A DNA stretch of 64,000 nucleotides from Nymphaea colorata (GCF_008831285.2 NC_045138.2:36943115-37007114); one strand, 5' to 3'; shown: positions 12,301 through 25,625, counted from the stretch's first letter. The notes: generated by a model not told the origin, from the letters alone. Made by a program: numbers and translations.

Positions 12301-15300
12301 AACCATGCAGTTGAGAAGTCCTTGATTTAGCAGACCTCATAACACTTCCTGAAAAAGCATAACTGAATTGATGGAGTACAGACCATTATTATTATATAAA
12401 TGATGAACAACTCAATATCATTGTAAATTGTTTACTCAAAAGTCAAAACAGATTGCAGTAAGTACAGATATCCAAATCAACCATGAGCAAGGAACTTGAA
12501 CCTTCTTCATGGTAAATTACTAAATTCTGAAAATAATCACGTTCTCAAAAAAGAAGGAATTAGTGACCTCTAAAACAGCAAAACCAGTTGCGTATGCAAT
12601 AAAAGGAACTTTAGATATCTTCCAATACAGCCAGAGTTTCAGGGTGAATGAAGCAACTGAAGAGCACTTTGGCACTGTAATCAAGTTCATTAGACATTAT
12701 GCTCCACTTTTTCTCCTTTATTTGGCCAATGGATGGTAATTGTTGACTATATCTAAACTCTTGTGATTAAATTCAAACGCTTTATGAATGTTATTGTATT
12801 ATAATCCATGTGACAAATACTTTAGATTATTTGTTCTATTACAGCATTTTGCTATGGTGCAGGTTAACAAGTCTCCAACAAAACAAGAGCACAAATACCC
12901 TGTTACTAGTTGAAAGCTTACATAGCTCTTATAACGAGACAAATTAAGATAGATGGCCCACTCCAATAGGTCATAAGGTAATAGTTAACAACGTATGTTT
13001 CAGATGGTAGAGAAAAATCAACCACAAAGAGTTGTAAACATACTTAAAGTCCTACTAGTAGCAGCCCATGGGAAAAGAGAACTTTTGCAGCTGCAAAAAA
13101 AGTTCACTTGTTGAAGTGAGGCTTGTTCCTAGAATAACAGAGAACAGGCATTATAATTGCAGATGTCCCCAGTCACTTTAAGTTACCAGCATGGCTTGGT
13201 TTCTAAGAGTAGCATTTTATGAAGTTGGTGCCGAAAATCACAGGCATTCTCAAGGTTCACTTGGGTATTTCAAAAGTACTCCAAGGTCCAGAAGATTCCT
13301 TAGTAACTTAGAACTTACAATAGGAAAAAGTGTAAACTGATTTCCTTCAACTTCAAGGGCAGATAAGTGTGACAATCCCAACACCCAATGACCTATATTT
13401 AGCCTTCAAATCGCTTAGATTTACAATGGTAGGATAATTTACTGAACCCCAAGCAATTTTATCTTATAGTGGACATACAAACCAAGTAAGTGCTATATAA
13501 AGTTGTAAGTTCATTAGTTACCATTTTTCGCAAATTATATATGAGTGCACAAAGAAAGATGTACTAGTCAAGAACAGAGCCAGAAACAAAAACTCGAAGA
13601 AGCCTAGCTAATCAGCAGCGAAAGTAGATCAATGGAAAGAAATGAATGTAATCTACAACCATTCCACAAGTATTCTTAACAAACCAGCAGAAACAAACAC
13701 ACCTGTCTGGGAACAGATTGAACAATTTAAAAAAGGTAGAACCTACGCCTATATTATGATTTATGACAACTAGTCTAAGGCCAAATTTTCTCCACATCTT
13801 GAAAACTTGTTCAGGTATAGATGTTTAATGGCTTAACTAGAACCCTTCAACATAAGGAAGTTTTTCCTAAATTAACGAGTTTTAAAAACAGTGTTGTAAT
13901 TGCTATTCTTGTTTGCTTAGATGCCTAGACTCTAGAGCAAACACACTGAAAGTGCAGTCCTTTCTTCCTACAAAAGATGCCAAAAGCAACAAGCAGACGT
14001 GATGCTGGAACACAGAGGCCCACAAAGGCAGTGATAAGAAATTAAACCTGACAAAATAATCGTGGAAGGCTAAAACAATCAGATGCAATGGTCATTACCT
14101 GTTGTTGCTCCTGTGGCTTGGGAGATCGTTCACTTGCTTTAGATTCTGCTTCTCCCAATAAGACAGCAGGAACAAATGCCCTGGACAAGCAGCAAAAGAT
14201 TTTAATAAGCAACAAAAATCTGTGAAAGGCTGTTAAAGGATGCAAGAGAATGATGACCAAACAAAACCTACAGCTGATTATTTTACCATCCAAAATCTCT
14301 GTTTATTAACATTGTTCTAAATCACAACATGTGACCCATTGTTTAAATTTTAAACTTTAAAGATCAGATACAGAAACACAGTCTGAACCAAAATCTTTAA
14401 ACTGAAGTAAGCAAGTCAGGGAGAAACTCGTTTTGCTAATACCTCAGATCAGGCAAACATTCATAGAAGGCTTTTGTGTCATCATCGTCCCATATAGGTT
14501 CCAGGGAAGACGATTCTTTTGCATTAGCTGCTGATCCAGCATCCTCACCCGAGGTTACCCTAGTTGTGTGACCATCCTCTGGCATCACTGGTGGTTGCAT
14601 ATCAAGAGCTTCTGCCAAACTACACAAATTCACAATATGAAATTAGACTTATCAATCACATGGATAAACAATGATAACCAAAATAGGGCAATATAAAGAA
14701 AAATAATGGAAATCTAAAAAATAACTGGTTATAAAGGACAGCTAAGTCATAATAAATGGTACAAAGAACAATTATTTATTTAATACATATATTTTTTAGA
14801 TGTTAGAAAACCTATCAGTGTCCTTCAGGCTCACCTTATGCATAAATTAGCTTCATAGCAATTGACCAGAAGTTTGAAGCAAGAGTGAGTGGGACAGAAC
14901 AGAAACTACACATATTGCCGTCTAGGAATGGCAATTCCCTCCACCCCACCCTCCCCCCCCCCCCAACACACACACAGAAAAAAACCCCGGATAAGTATAT
15001 CTCACATGTTGAAAATGTAAAAAATCAGGAAAAAAAAGAATATATATGTGTGTAGATTGAATTTATAAGTGGAGAAAAGTAAAACTACTAATTTTTGAAA
15101 CCCTAACAAAGCACACTAGCAAAGCTTTGGGCTTTCCAGTGCTACCAACAGACCACATTTTCATGTTTTTTTTTTCACCTTAAAGAATTTGACATTTTAC
15201 ATTCATTCACATGGATAGATCAGATTTTCATGCTTTTTTCAATCTTATAGAATTTGACATTTTACATCCCATTGGCATGGTTATATTTATAAAAGCAACA

Positions 15301-18300
15301 TACTAGATATAAACCACTTAAAAAAATTCCAGAAAGAGACCTAATTCTTCTCTCAAGGAAAAAAATGTTACATATGAATTGAACTCAAATTTTCAATCTT
15401 ATTGCAAAATAATATGTTAAAAGTTGCATGACATCAAAGTACTTTACAAATAAGCTCAGGCATTCGGCAAAGCAAACCATGAAGAAGGTAAAAAAAGGCA
15501 TCAGGTTTCTTCGCCTCCACATAAAGACAAAAGTAGGAAAGCCCTCTAAAGGTGCAATCAAATTCTAAATGGAAGAAGGCAATGCAGAAATAAAAACAGA
15601 TGTTCTCGTGCCTAATTAGTCAGCCAGTCCACCATTCATTAATAACTAGACAATACAAAAGTACCATAAACACATAACCATTGCAGGAAACATAACCCAC
15701 TCAGAGATATAAATAAATAACATGTCTGCGAGCATGAGTATGATGAAAAGAAAGAAAAGGGGAAAAGGGTTACATAAAGAACCTACGAAGAAACACCGCG
15801 AAGCAGGTGGTCATAGGATTTCCGCAGCTTCTCATACGAGGTCACATTTTCCTCACTCAGTTCTCCTTTAGCATTTAAGATCTTTGAATTCTCTTGTTCC
15901 ATTTGACGAAGTGACTGGGGAGCATTAGACAATTAAAAAGACACGTAAGATAACGCACTAACTAGAGCAGTTGAAGACTTTATAGCATTACATATAACCC
16001 AAGGAAATTCAACAGCTTACTGGTGTACACGTACACACTTTCATAAAGCATGTGGATAATGCATTCATGGATGCATATAAATACAACAGTCACAATGAGA
16101 ACAAACAAAAAAGAAACTCTTACTGCATGTTCTGATTGAAGTAGATCAGTTGCAGAATCATAATATGAAAAAACTGCCTTGCGAAAAGCCTTCTTTTGGT
16201 CTGCTGTAATGTTGAGATCCTTGAAACACTGTCACAAATGAACAACATAAAATTTAAAGATATTCTCATGTTTTCTGGAAAGCAACACATAGTTCTCGCT
16301 CTTTTTGTTATGCTTATTACTTGTTCCAGAAAGCGTTAGACCATAATCAACAGCTTCAAACATGCTACATTGCTTTGTTAATCTAATTATATTACTATAT
16401 AATATTATAAATTTAAGTGTCAGACATGAAAACCCAAGGCACTACAAACTACAAATTTGCATTGTCTACACTAAATTGGCTTTAATTGAACATAAATTCA
16501 AATGTCAAACATTTGGTTTCACCAAGAAAATAATATGTAGGAGCAAATTATCATTTAATAGACTTGAAAGGTAAGTGGAACCTTTACATTTCTAAGTGAC
16601 AGAGAGTCTGTACCTCTTCATTTATATCTTGTCCTGATTGAGCAAGTCCAAGAAAAATTCTTCCTTGACGAGCAAAACTGGCAATTAGAGATAGATGCAT
16701 CTGTGTAGTGTCTCGGTCTTTTAGATGCTCCATGCTGGCTAGATCCTTTATAATATTCACAAAAATACTGGTGTCCTCTGTAACCCCAACGAAATAGAGC
16801 TCCATAAGAAGTTTTAATGTATTCCGCTTCTTCAAAGCCCTCGAACTTTTATCTCCATCCAAATCCTCTCCAGATTTTGCAGGCAAAAACACTTTCAAGA
16901 GCCCTTGAATCAGACTCGGTGAAAAATCCTTGTACCTTTGATGGAGCAACGAGCATATCTGTGAAATTGAAAGGAAAAAAAAAAATTGAGTAAGAGAAAC
17001 TGAGAAAAAAAGTACGAACCACCCGGTGCAGGTTTTGGACACTTTATCACTTGCTAGTCTCCAAGTTCTGAGAGACTACAGAGAACACAGCTAAACTATT
17101 GGCTACATTAGAAGCAACAGAAAATATACTTGAAAGTTGAAAGTCAAAGACAAGAAGTAACCAAAACTGCTACAAGGGCAATATTGAGTGCAACAAAGAA
17201 AAGCTAACAGACAAAAAGGAAACAGACTGAGAAATAACCACTAAAGGCAAACAGCATCACGAACATGTAAACTCTATCATATAAATAGTTCCCACAGGAT
17301 TACCTGGACAGCTGCTTGTATGTCTGAAGTTCGGAGCTTGGCATCACATATAGCTGCAACAGCCTCACTAACGAATTTGCTCAAGTTAACTGCTTTTAAC
17401 TCATCTATAAGTGATTCTCGTTGCTCCTCATTGATCTGTTTCAGCTTCTTTATGGCAGTAGTATTACGTTTTATACTGGAGTCTAGAGTCCTCAAAAAGC
17501 TTGAATCTGAGAAGAACTATCTTTTTTCAGAAATCCAATGCAAGAATAAATTATCAAATATGTGAAACGAGGGAGTTACATTTTCTGCATCATAAAGGAA
17601 CACAAGCGATGGAAGAAAAAACTAGATTATTATAGAAAAACAAGTGAATAAAAAATGGAAGAACCCAAGTACAAAATGCAGACTTTCAGTGCCCAAAACA
17701 ACTAATTGTCATAACTTGGTTAGAAATCCAATACTCCTGAAGAACACTAAATCACATGGGTGTGGGGTGCGGGTGCTGGTGTGGGGGCGAATGTGGCAAT
17801 TTTCAAAAAAAATTAGGTGCAGGTGCAGGAAGGATGCATATATATGTGGGTGTATATATGTATATAAACCATTTGTTACTATAGTTGATTAATTGTTTAG
17901 TATTGTTATTTGTCTACATTTACATAGAAACTTTTTGTATGGTCAGTTTTGGCCCGGTTCGGCTAACCAAACTGGATACATTGTGCCGGAGAAGCACAGG
18001 CACCAGCATTGGCACGGGAGCGGCAGCCATTTAGAAGCCCCCATGTGACATAGGAAGAACATGTATTGTAAACGTCTTACCACAAACTGCACACAGAAAT
18101 ATAATTATTTTGGAAAATATATACTATGTCTGTTTGATTTCACCTTTTATGCTTTGTTATTGTATTTCTTGGTAAATACATGGATACCCTTTCAATTGAT
18201 ATAAGTTTTTTATGATAAAACAAGCAAAAGATAAAAATTTCCAATAACTCCATCGATGAAGGCGAGTGTTATTTTGCATGTCACTTCCATTCCTAACTAA

Positions 18301-19633
18301 AGTTCCAAAACGTAGTAACTCTTCGAGGAGCAAGCATCTTCTATTACCTAGTCTAATAAATAATAATCTTTCAACAATGAGAACCATTCACTGGACAAAA
18401 ATTTGACAAGATAAATGGGGAAACCTCCAGTGATGTGCAGTAGATAATATTTGGCTTCGCACAGCAGAAAATAAGTAAAAACATAAGTAAGTTTTCTGTT
18501 TACAAATAAAATTAATTTCACGTATCCATGTAATGACTTAGAAATGCTTGCCAGTGCCCCCATTACAGAAGCCTTAAAAGAAACAAAAAAAAAGGGGGGA
18601 GTAGCAGTGAGCTATTTTATCAACATAAAGATGTTCAAATGAGACAAAGAAATTGCAACCTATTTGCAGATTAATTATCCATTTAGAGATTGAATGCAAA
18701 TTTTATAACAAGGCACCTGGCCTATCAGGGTTCAAGTTGCTTTGACGTAGAGCAACTTTCGCCTCAATTGACTTCTTAAGCTCCTCAAGACGTGCCACTG
18801 CCTCCTATAATAAGAAAATTCGGATATCATAAACCACTATGAACCACATCTAATATGGTATATATGAAATTAGAATTTATTTAAGGAAAAACACTGACAA
18901 ATAAATGACTGCTGACTAAACAAAAGGCAATGAAATCAACAAACTCATAAATGCATCAGAGAGAAGCTTGTCAGAATTTAACAAGACAAGGAATATAACT
19001 TTAAAAAAAAGGAAGAAATAGCTGCAAATTGGACATCATAATGCAGATAAAACAGATTCTCACATACTTTTTTCTACTAATTTCCATGCTCTCCAATTGC
19101 TACTAGACTATTCCTCGGGAAAATCAGCAAACACCCAACCAAAAAGGACAACGGGTGCTTCAAGCATAGGGTAAAGTTGTCATATGATTCTAAGGTATTC
19201 AAAGTTGTGCTTCATATTTGGTGGCTTTAGCATTCCACCTCTTGTTTCAGGCATCTAATAAACACCAACCAGAATTCACCGCTCTATGAAATTTTAGGAG
19301 CACAAATTGGCATCTCCAATAACAAACTAAGAAGTCACATGCCTGATCAAAAGAGATAGGAAGCTGCATGACATATTGACATGGCATTGAAGATTACATC
19401 GTCCCAGCACATGTGTATAGATCGATAAAATGGAAACTATATAAACCATGCAACTAGGTAAAGCATGCTGCAACAACTTTTGTGGGACAGCCTTCACTTG
19501 AAAAACACTATGGTGTGGTCACTAAATTCATCGCACACTAGTTCTCAAAAAGCAAGTCAGAAAAAAGTACCTCATCGCCTTGTTTGGCATGACGTTCTCC
19601 ATCCCCAGAGCATTCATCGTCAGCATGTTCCAT
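2027..19633 (-). CDS. UPF2: UPF2, nonsense-mediated mRNA decay factor
   Basis: UPF2 is the cytoplasmic scaffold that bridges UPF3 on exon-junction complexes to the helicase UPF1. Sixteen coding exons join in frame to 1190 residues (Arabidopsis UPF2 is about 1180): 19571-19633, 18717-18804, 17304-17506, 16614-16958, 16124-16228, 15787-15914, 14443-14619, 14099-14180, 11688-11963, 11408-11605, 9614-9715, 8501-8752, 8207-8425, 6650-6820, 4054-4239 and 2027-3004. All junctions are GT-AG and phases agree. Three MIF4G regions fall near residues 50-290, 470-655 and 670-860; the third is the UPF3-binding one in the family. Exon 9 carries a Lys/Glu-rich linker. Exon 16 encodes an acidic stretch, then the conserved UPF1-binding tail (VLVKRGNKQQT, KEKEAAELEEKQ) and ends GYSRRR. 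The start ATG at 19633 opens MEHADDE and follows a 3' splice site two bases upstream. No frameshift or stop was seen, so the gene looks functional. The exon 8/9 acceptor (11964) is the least certain junction. Confidence 0.96.
3366..3393. repeat. (GA)n microsatellite in UPF2 intron 15
   Basis: An uninterrupted GA dinucleotide run of about 14 units lies inside the intron between the last two coding exons of UPF2. It is likely length-variable. Confidence 0.9.
4835..4874. repeat. (CA)n(GA)n compound microsatellite in UPF2 intron 14
   Basis: A CA run passes directly into a GA run. It sits in the 2.4 kb intron 14 (4240-6649), the largest intron of UPF2. That intron also holds AT-rich DNA with many A and T homopolymers around 5640-6000. 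Confidence 0.9.
6303..6331. repeat. (TG)n microsatellite in UPF2 intron 14
   Basis: About 14 TG units preceded by a CTCTCTCTCGCGCG-like stretch. It is intronic, with no coding consequence. Confidence 0.9.
9280..9327. repeat. Perfect 24 bp tandem duplication
   Basis: The unit starting ACGGACCAACATAAC and ending TTTCTTT occurs twice head to tail without a mismatch, inside UPF2 intron 11. Perfect identity suggests a recent local duplication. Confidence 0.9.
10452..11076. mobile_element. Mutator-like or other DNA transposon remnant in UPF2 intron 10
   Basis: A 607 bp block (10461-11067) is bracketed by the direct repeat ATCAAAGGC at 10452-10460 and 11068-11076, a 9 bp target-site-like duplication as seen for Mutator-type elements. 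Its ends carry loosely inverted GTATCG/CGATAC-rich sequence, and the right part holds the palindromic GTATCGTACGATAC. The middle is an A-rich AAATCATAAAAA-type low-complexity tract. The terminal inverted repeats are imperfect, so the superfamily is uncertain, and the repeated nonamer could belong to the element itself. It carries no transposase. Confidence 0.5.
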
Positions 19634-21000
19634 CTCTGCACAATGTTTTTAAAAGTAACCTAATCAAAAATTGTGAAACGCATATGAAACAAATACATTG
19701 GTATTCTCAATCGAACTATCATTCATGCAGATGCAACAACATAAAGGAGAAAGAGTTACTAGTAAAAATTACAAATTACCATAATCCCAGATATGAAGAT
19801 TCCCAATCACGTCAACAAAGGAACTATTCTAGCAACAAAAAAACATAACGACTAGAACATTCATTCACTTGTCAACAAAGAAAATGCTGCATTTGACACC
19901 AAGGGTCCTGCTCACAAGTGAACCATGAAAGTAGAGCATAGATTGAAACGTCAAGGCCTCACTACTGACATTAACTTGCCTGAATATTCATTAACTTAAA
20001 CCAATCTCAACTATTTGCCGGGTCAAAACTCTATGTAGAAGTCACAATTCTGAACGACTGCCCAAACAATCAAAATTGAATATGTGAAACAAGAAACGGC
20101 AGCACAGTCGATACTATTAGACTGGTAAAAAAAAAAAACGATCAACAGTCACAAAATCGTACTCGAAAATATATTTAGAGTGCTACATGAAGTAGGCCAG
20201 ACATAAGCAATCTTAATGCAAGCTAATAAAAAGGGTACAAAACTCATCAGACTGTCTCACCACAAAATTGATGATAGATGCCATTGAAGCAGAAAGAAGA
20301 AGAAAACGATCAACAGTCACATTTGGACTAGAAAAAGGGAGGGGCTAATCACCCAAAAAAGTTCAGTTTTTCTCAACTACGTGTAATTGCTTTACTCATT
20401 TGGACGACCACCAAAACATGATATTCTAATCCTTGTACAAAATTAAGCGTTATACCCCTAAGATCCTCAACCGATGAAAATGCACCATGACCGAGCCAAA
20501 ATCAGAAAAACATTGAGAAAAACTCAAAGAATTCCCCGACTGAGCTTCGGAAAAATGTTTGCATCTCCGAACCTACCAACACAACAGAATTGCATGTCCA
20601 CAAACCCAACACTTCATTGGATTTCACCAACAAAAGCGAAGGTCATTTTCAAGGTCAGAGAAACGCGAGTAGAGACCTCCTTGAGAACTGAACTCTCCAA
20701 GCCCATGAATATGGTCAATTGGGGCTGGAAACCCTAATGGGGACCCACAAAGCCCTCGAAATGACGGGCTCCCAGTGTGCCAGCGGGAAAAACATGCCAA
20801 TGATGAGAGAGAACGAGAAAGACGGAGAGAGAGACGCTAGGGTTGAGAACGTACTCGGAGGGCTGCGAGAGAAGGCGAAGGCTTGGAGAGTTGATGACGA
20901 TCGTGAAGAAGGACGCTAGCACTTTACTTGCGAAAAGGGCGAAAACGGAGAGGAGCAGCAAGAAGGGAGCACAGCAGCGAGGAGGCGCAACGTGAAGGAG
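19634..21000 (-). other. UPF2 5' leader with probable intron
   Basis: The UPF2 start codon lies two bases after a 3' splice site (TTGTGCAG, plus-strand 19636-19643), so the leader must begin in an upstream exon. A GC-richer, CT-rich segment on the minus strand around 20780-21000 (CTCTCTCTCCG and CCTTCTTGCTGC type runs) looks like that leader exon. The donor is not fixed; GCAA|GTAAAG near 20930 and CGA|GTACGT near 20850 are candidates. The 18-mer AAACGATCAACAGTCACA occurs twice within this intron (about 20137 and 20304). Confidence 0.4.
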
Positions 21001-21587
21001 ACGAAGTGTGCCCCAAAGTTAATGCGGCAATTAACGTTGGATTTTAGTTCCGGTATTTTCATTGGGAAACCGCCTTGAATGAAAATTCCGTCTTCGACGC
21101 AGCCATTCTCATTTTCAGAAAATGGGAATGCAAATGTCGGACTCGTGTTTTCACTCGCACCAAGCAAACGCTCTCCTACTAAAATGTCATTAATTTAACT
21201 CAAAATATATATGTATATAATCTATCCTTCAAAGGCTGAGGGTTTTCTTTGGCTTCGCTAACCTAAACTGCGTTTTTTCATTTAATTTCTGTAGCTATTT
21301 TTAATTATTGTCTCTTTGTATGTAATCCTCGAATACATTTTGTGTGGGTTTTGGCCCTTCGAGCAAACTTGCACAAACATATGCTCCTTCGAGCATTATA
21401 GTGCAAATCTTCGTTACGTCATTTTCTTTGTTTTTTAGATTAATCTTTCCGAACTTGCGTAATTATTTTTGTGTTTTTCCATAGTTTATAAAGGCGATAA
21501 GCTATTTAGTTCGACCATTTTATGTCTCTCCTCCATGGGCTATTGTTGCCCATTTTTCCATTAAACAACTTGAATCACATTTTTGGT

Positions 21588-21780
21588 TGGATGGCGCAGT
21601 GTCTCATACATTTTTTGCGTTGGTTGGATAGGTAATAGTATAGAAGGTAACTCCTTGGTTCGAATCTTGTGGACGCTACTCCTCTTGACTGTGAATGGTA
21701 GGATCAGGAAATTCTAGTTGATGGGTGTGTCGTACTTCACTCGGATCTCAACGTAGTCCAGAACTCACTCTAAAGATAAG
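21588..21780 (+). mobile_element. Candidate tRNA-derived SINE
   Basis: The segment begins with TGGCGCAGT (21592-21600), close to a tRNA A box, and has GGTTCGAATC (21657-21666), a near-perfect B box, 65 bases further on. The intervening sequence does not fold as an intact tRNA, and an unrelated ~110 bp body follows. This arrangement is typical of plant SINEs. Target duplications and a tail were not identified, so limits are approximate. Confidence 0.4.
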
Positions 21781-22539
21781 AAGAACTGAAAATTGAGAGA
21801 ACTTTGGCTTCTTTTTTCAAACGATGGGTTGTTATCATCTTCCTCACCTGAAAAACTGCACACAATTTTTTTTTCCTGACAATATGAAATGTTCCACTTA
21901 TGAACTATGATCCAGGAAGAGGCCATTGTTGTTATGGTTTGTTGTAGTAAGGAAAGAAACCCTGATGCTTTGAAGGCAAAACGCATTCCGCTTTTGAAAT
22001 GTTATTTAATTTTAAAATTAATATTGTGTTTGCTTGGATATAGGCTTGCATCTAGCATGCATGCAGTGCCAGAGAGAGTGCATTGGTTAGGCACCACTCT
22101 CTTGCTTTTTTGCTGAAAAATGGATTTGCAAAGTCAGATGCTCTAAAAAAAAAAAAATGTTCTCAAATGAAATCTCGATAAAACTCAAAGGGATTAATGC
22201 ATGAAAGCAATTATGACAAATCCATACTCGACCTGTGTTGGATCTCAGGGACCCTCAATTGCTTTGGAATTTAGAATACAAGAGTTCCAAGTTCCAAGAA
22301 TTATTGATCTAAACATTCATTCTGTTAATTTCCTTTATTTCCAGTTTATTTCTTAGTTATTTAGTTTTACCTTTGATTTTTCCGAATGAATTTCTTATTG
22401 TTTTTACCCTGTACCTTATGGGGATAAAGGGTTGGACGCTTTCTTCTTCGCAGTGGGAAGCTCCGCTCACCCAGAATAAGTAAATATATTTCATTTACAT
22501 GTAAATGCAAGTTGGATACAGGTTAAGGTTAGACCTGAA

Positions 22540-22690
22540 TTTTACTATTGCAGGAGAACGTCAATTTTGGGTCTAACAAATGCATACTACTTGATTGCTT
22601 GGTTGCAATATTAAGTGACTTTTTAATCCGTTTGATGCAAACAGTGTATCATCATTATGTTATTGTTGAATGAAGTTCCTTGTTAAATAT
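22540..22690. repeat. Diverged dispersed repeat, copy B
   Basis: This is the partner of the copy at 1-170, same orientation, lying on the other side of UPF2. It is shorter by about 17 bases in the middle. Function is unknown. Confidence 0.5.
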
Positions 22691-22812
22691 AATTTTTTTT
22701 AATATTTTTATGTAGGTCAAAGTAAAAATTTTAAAATTTACGTATATATTTTGTATTCTTTAAAAATCTGGGGGAGGGCCATGGCCCCTGCTAGCCTCCG
22801 ACCTCCGCCCTG
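22690..22812. mobile_element. Degraded hAT-MITE-like fragment
   Basis: An A/T-rich AAATTTTAAAATTT body is followed by GGGGGAGGGCCATGGCCCCTG and CTCCGCCCTGGCTCC. It resembles the MITE at 25424-25617 in body composition and in the right-end motif. The left end and target duplication are not visible. Confidence 0.3.
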
Positions 22813-25281
22813 GCTCCTCATATCCTGTTATGCAGACTTCAGATTATCAAACGCATGAAGATTCTGGCATAACTGGCTTGGAGCTTAACACAGAGTATTA
22901 TTGGATTGGAGCTTGCCTCCATCCTAATAATAGGATCTTGCCCAACCTACCCCCAAACAGGATCTGACCTGTGGTTGGGCAGAGAAAACCCAATTAACAA
23001 TGTCTCTTGGTCATCTAAACCCATGTGCAACTGATGGGTTGGGTTTCTTATGGTTGTTTTGCCCCCAACAAACCATAATATCAAATTATTACGCAGATAA
23101 CAGCCTTTAGCATCAATAAGAAGGGTGCACTAAACTGTTGAAAATGAAAACCATCCAGCTGCTAACACCAATATTGCAGTAATATGATAAAAAACAAGAG
23201 ATATGTAGAAAACCTCCCAAGAATTCAAAAGAATAATGAACCTAAGTAGAATGTTGCTACAAATTAAGTCAAAGGGAAAATCATTCCAGATCCATTTAAG
23301 GCCAAAAAAAAGAAAAAAAAAATCACTTTTCTTATGGCAGTTGTTTGGATCCTCCCGAAGATCCAGGCAATGTGACTTTCACATTCTTAGCGACTTGCAC
23401 TCGTGAAATTGAGGAAATTAAAATGATACAGTTCTATTCTCTCTCGTGAGTGCTACTACTCTAGACCAAGAGCGGGACATAGACACGTGAACATGCTTCC
23501 ATGCCATTTGATGTTTTGATGTGGATATGAAATTGCATGTCTCCTGGTCACTGACCTAGCGATTGTTTTCATTATATTCTTTTCCAATCAATTTTCCTTT
23601 GGAATGTGTGCCGGATTTTCTACCAATTGTCGCTGTCCTAACTTTATTTGTTGCAGGCATGCAAAGTTGCTTTATTTGGCGTATTTGAGCGGAGTCGCGA
23701 GTCTACGCCTACTGGAAGCAAAGCCGGAGAAGAAGACCCCTTCAGTCTCCATTGGCCAGCAACAACTTCATTTTCGTCTGGATCGACGGCCTTTGCAATC
23801 TTTGTTTTTTTCTTTTACTTTGATTTCATTATGAATGTGGGCTAGACCTGTCCTCAGAACAAACACGACATGAATAATTAATTTTTTTCTTTGCCTTCTT
23901 CCACTTGGGAGGCTTAACTCCAGTTCTTTCAGTTTCAGTCAAGTAAATAATGATGCTATTAAACTCTACTATTCAATCTATAGCCATTCTTTTCTTTGTG
24001 TCTCGATCCCATATTAAGGAGTGAGGGAAACAAAAGTCTTTCTTAAGAGAAACAGGATGCAAAGAATATCGAGTATTAATTTCTGCTCTTCGTAGGCAGT
24101 TTCTACCTTAGTTTTAAACAGTGAGGATTTTCTCGGGCATAATGGGGAGAGTTTGAAAAAAAATATGGTAAATTAACAATAAAAAACAGGAAAAAAGTAA
24201 AATTAATGAAAAACTAATAAGATAACATTAAAAATAAGTAGATAAGAAACAAATAAAAATTAGAAAAGAATGTAGGAAAACAAACATTTTGGCATAAAAA
24301 AGGTGAAAAACGCCTTTAACGGAAAAAAAACAAGAGTTTTTAAACATGTTTTTTCATTCTGGCGTTTTTTTAAAAAATACAACGTATTTTTGCTGTTTTA
24401 TTCAGTTGACTTGTTTTTTGAATTTCTAATGCTTTTTTTTCCCGAAAAACAAGAGTTTTTTGTTTGATAAATGAAGGGGCAGTCAGCCTCGTTTTTTCAA
24501 TTATTTTGTTTGATGGCTTCTTTTGTCCCCAAATTATGTTCTTTTTAACCTCAACACGCCGTTTCTATGGTCCGTTAACGCTGCTCCTATTACGGATGCA
24601 ATAAACGGTTGGATTCGGGTTACATTCCTTCTTTACCAAATTCAATTTAACCTGACTTTATCTAATCTAATTCAGATTTCAAACCCATATTTGAACCCTA
24701 TTCTTCAATTCTTATATCAGGTCTGACTAACATAAGTTGGGACATTTATATGTGATTATGTGGGATATTTATCGTATTCCAGTTGGATACTGGACTCAGA
24801 TTTAGAATCAGATGTAAAACTGCACAGCAAATCTGAAACTGATTAATAAGAGATCCGAACTTCATTTCAAGGCTCACAATCAGGGCGGTGAGTTTCAAGC
24901 ATGCAGACAAAAAGTGCGCGGCCATTGGGAATTAATAAGAAAATATTGGAGTTCTATCACCGATAGTTGGTGAAGAAGGGATTGTAGTTGGCCGAAATAG
25001 TTGACTTGCTTTTCCCTTCGTTTGGACAATTGTCTTCAAAATCTTCTAATAATGCAATGCATGATGATTTGGGAAGAAAAACTCTGCAACTTCTAATAAT
25101 TGGAGGCAGTCTTTATGAACAATTTTCAACCAATTACTCACACTCACACCGATTGATTTGACGATTCGGCTGACTTCCTGATTCGATCCAATTTCCAACT
25201 CCTACAATGCTGCCTTTGGGGGGTGTTTGATGAAGCGGGAATTGTGGAATTCTAAAATAAAAAACTCTTGATATTTATCAT

Positions 25282-25361
25282 GAAATGAGAATTATGTTAT
25301 CAAACAAAGAATTTTGGTTTTTTATGAAATGAGAATTATGTTATGAAACAAAGAATTTTGA
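25282..25361. repeat. ~42 bp tandem duplication
   Basis: The unit ATGAAATGAGAATTATG continuing through CAAAGAATTTTG occurs twice in a row with one substitution and a short T-run spacer. It lies just left of the intact MITE at 25424 and may belong to a different fold-back element beginning near 25217 (GGTGTTTGATG). Confidence 0.75.
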
Positions 25362-25415
25362 TTCCAAAATTATAGGCTCAGTCTTCTTCAATCAAAATTT
25401 CAGAATTGTGATTCC

Positions 25416-25625
25416 ACCATAGGCAGGGGCAAAGCGAAGATTTTTTTTAAGAGCGAGCCAAATGGTCCAACGAACTTATCCGTGTATGGTCAAACTAAAC
25501 CTGAATCTAAAAAATACATTATCCAACTAAAAATTTTCAATTTTTGTAACGTAATTTTTTTTTCAATTAATTGGGGTGGGGCCACGGCCTAGGCGGGGCC
25601 CCTTCCTTCCGCCCCTGACCATAGG
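25416..25625. mobile_element. hAT-type MITE, 194 bp, with 8 bp target duplication
   Basis: The element (25424-25617) starts CAGGGGC and ends GCCCCTG. The inverted ends extend imperfectly (CAGGGGCAAAGCGAAG against CAGGGGCGGAAGGAAG read inward). It is flanked by a perfect 8 bp direct repeat ACCATAGG at 25416-25423 and 25618-25625. Eight-base duplications and CAGGGG-type termini are hallmarks of the hAT superfamily. It has no coding capacity. Related degraded copies appear at 28785, 31690 and 35768. Confidence 0.8.

Noticed and set aside
17751-18048. Inverted CACATGGG / CCCATGTG pair in UPF2 intron 3 around a GGTGCGGGTGC-rich stretch
   Set aside because: The inverted match is only eight bases and no target duplication is visible, so a mobile element is not supported.
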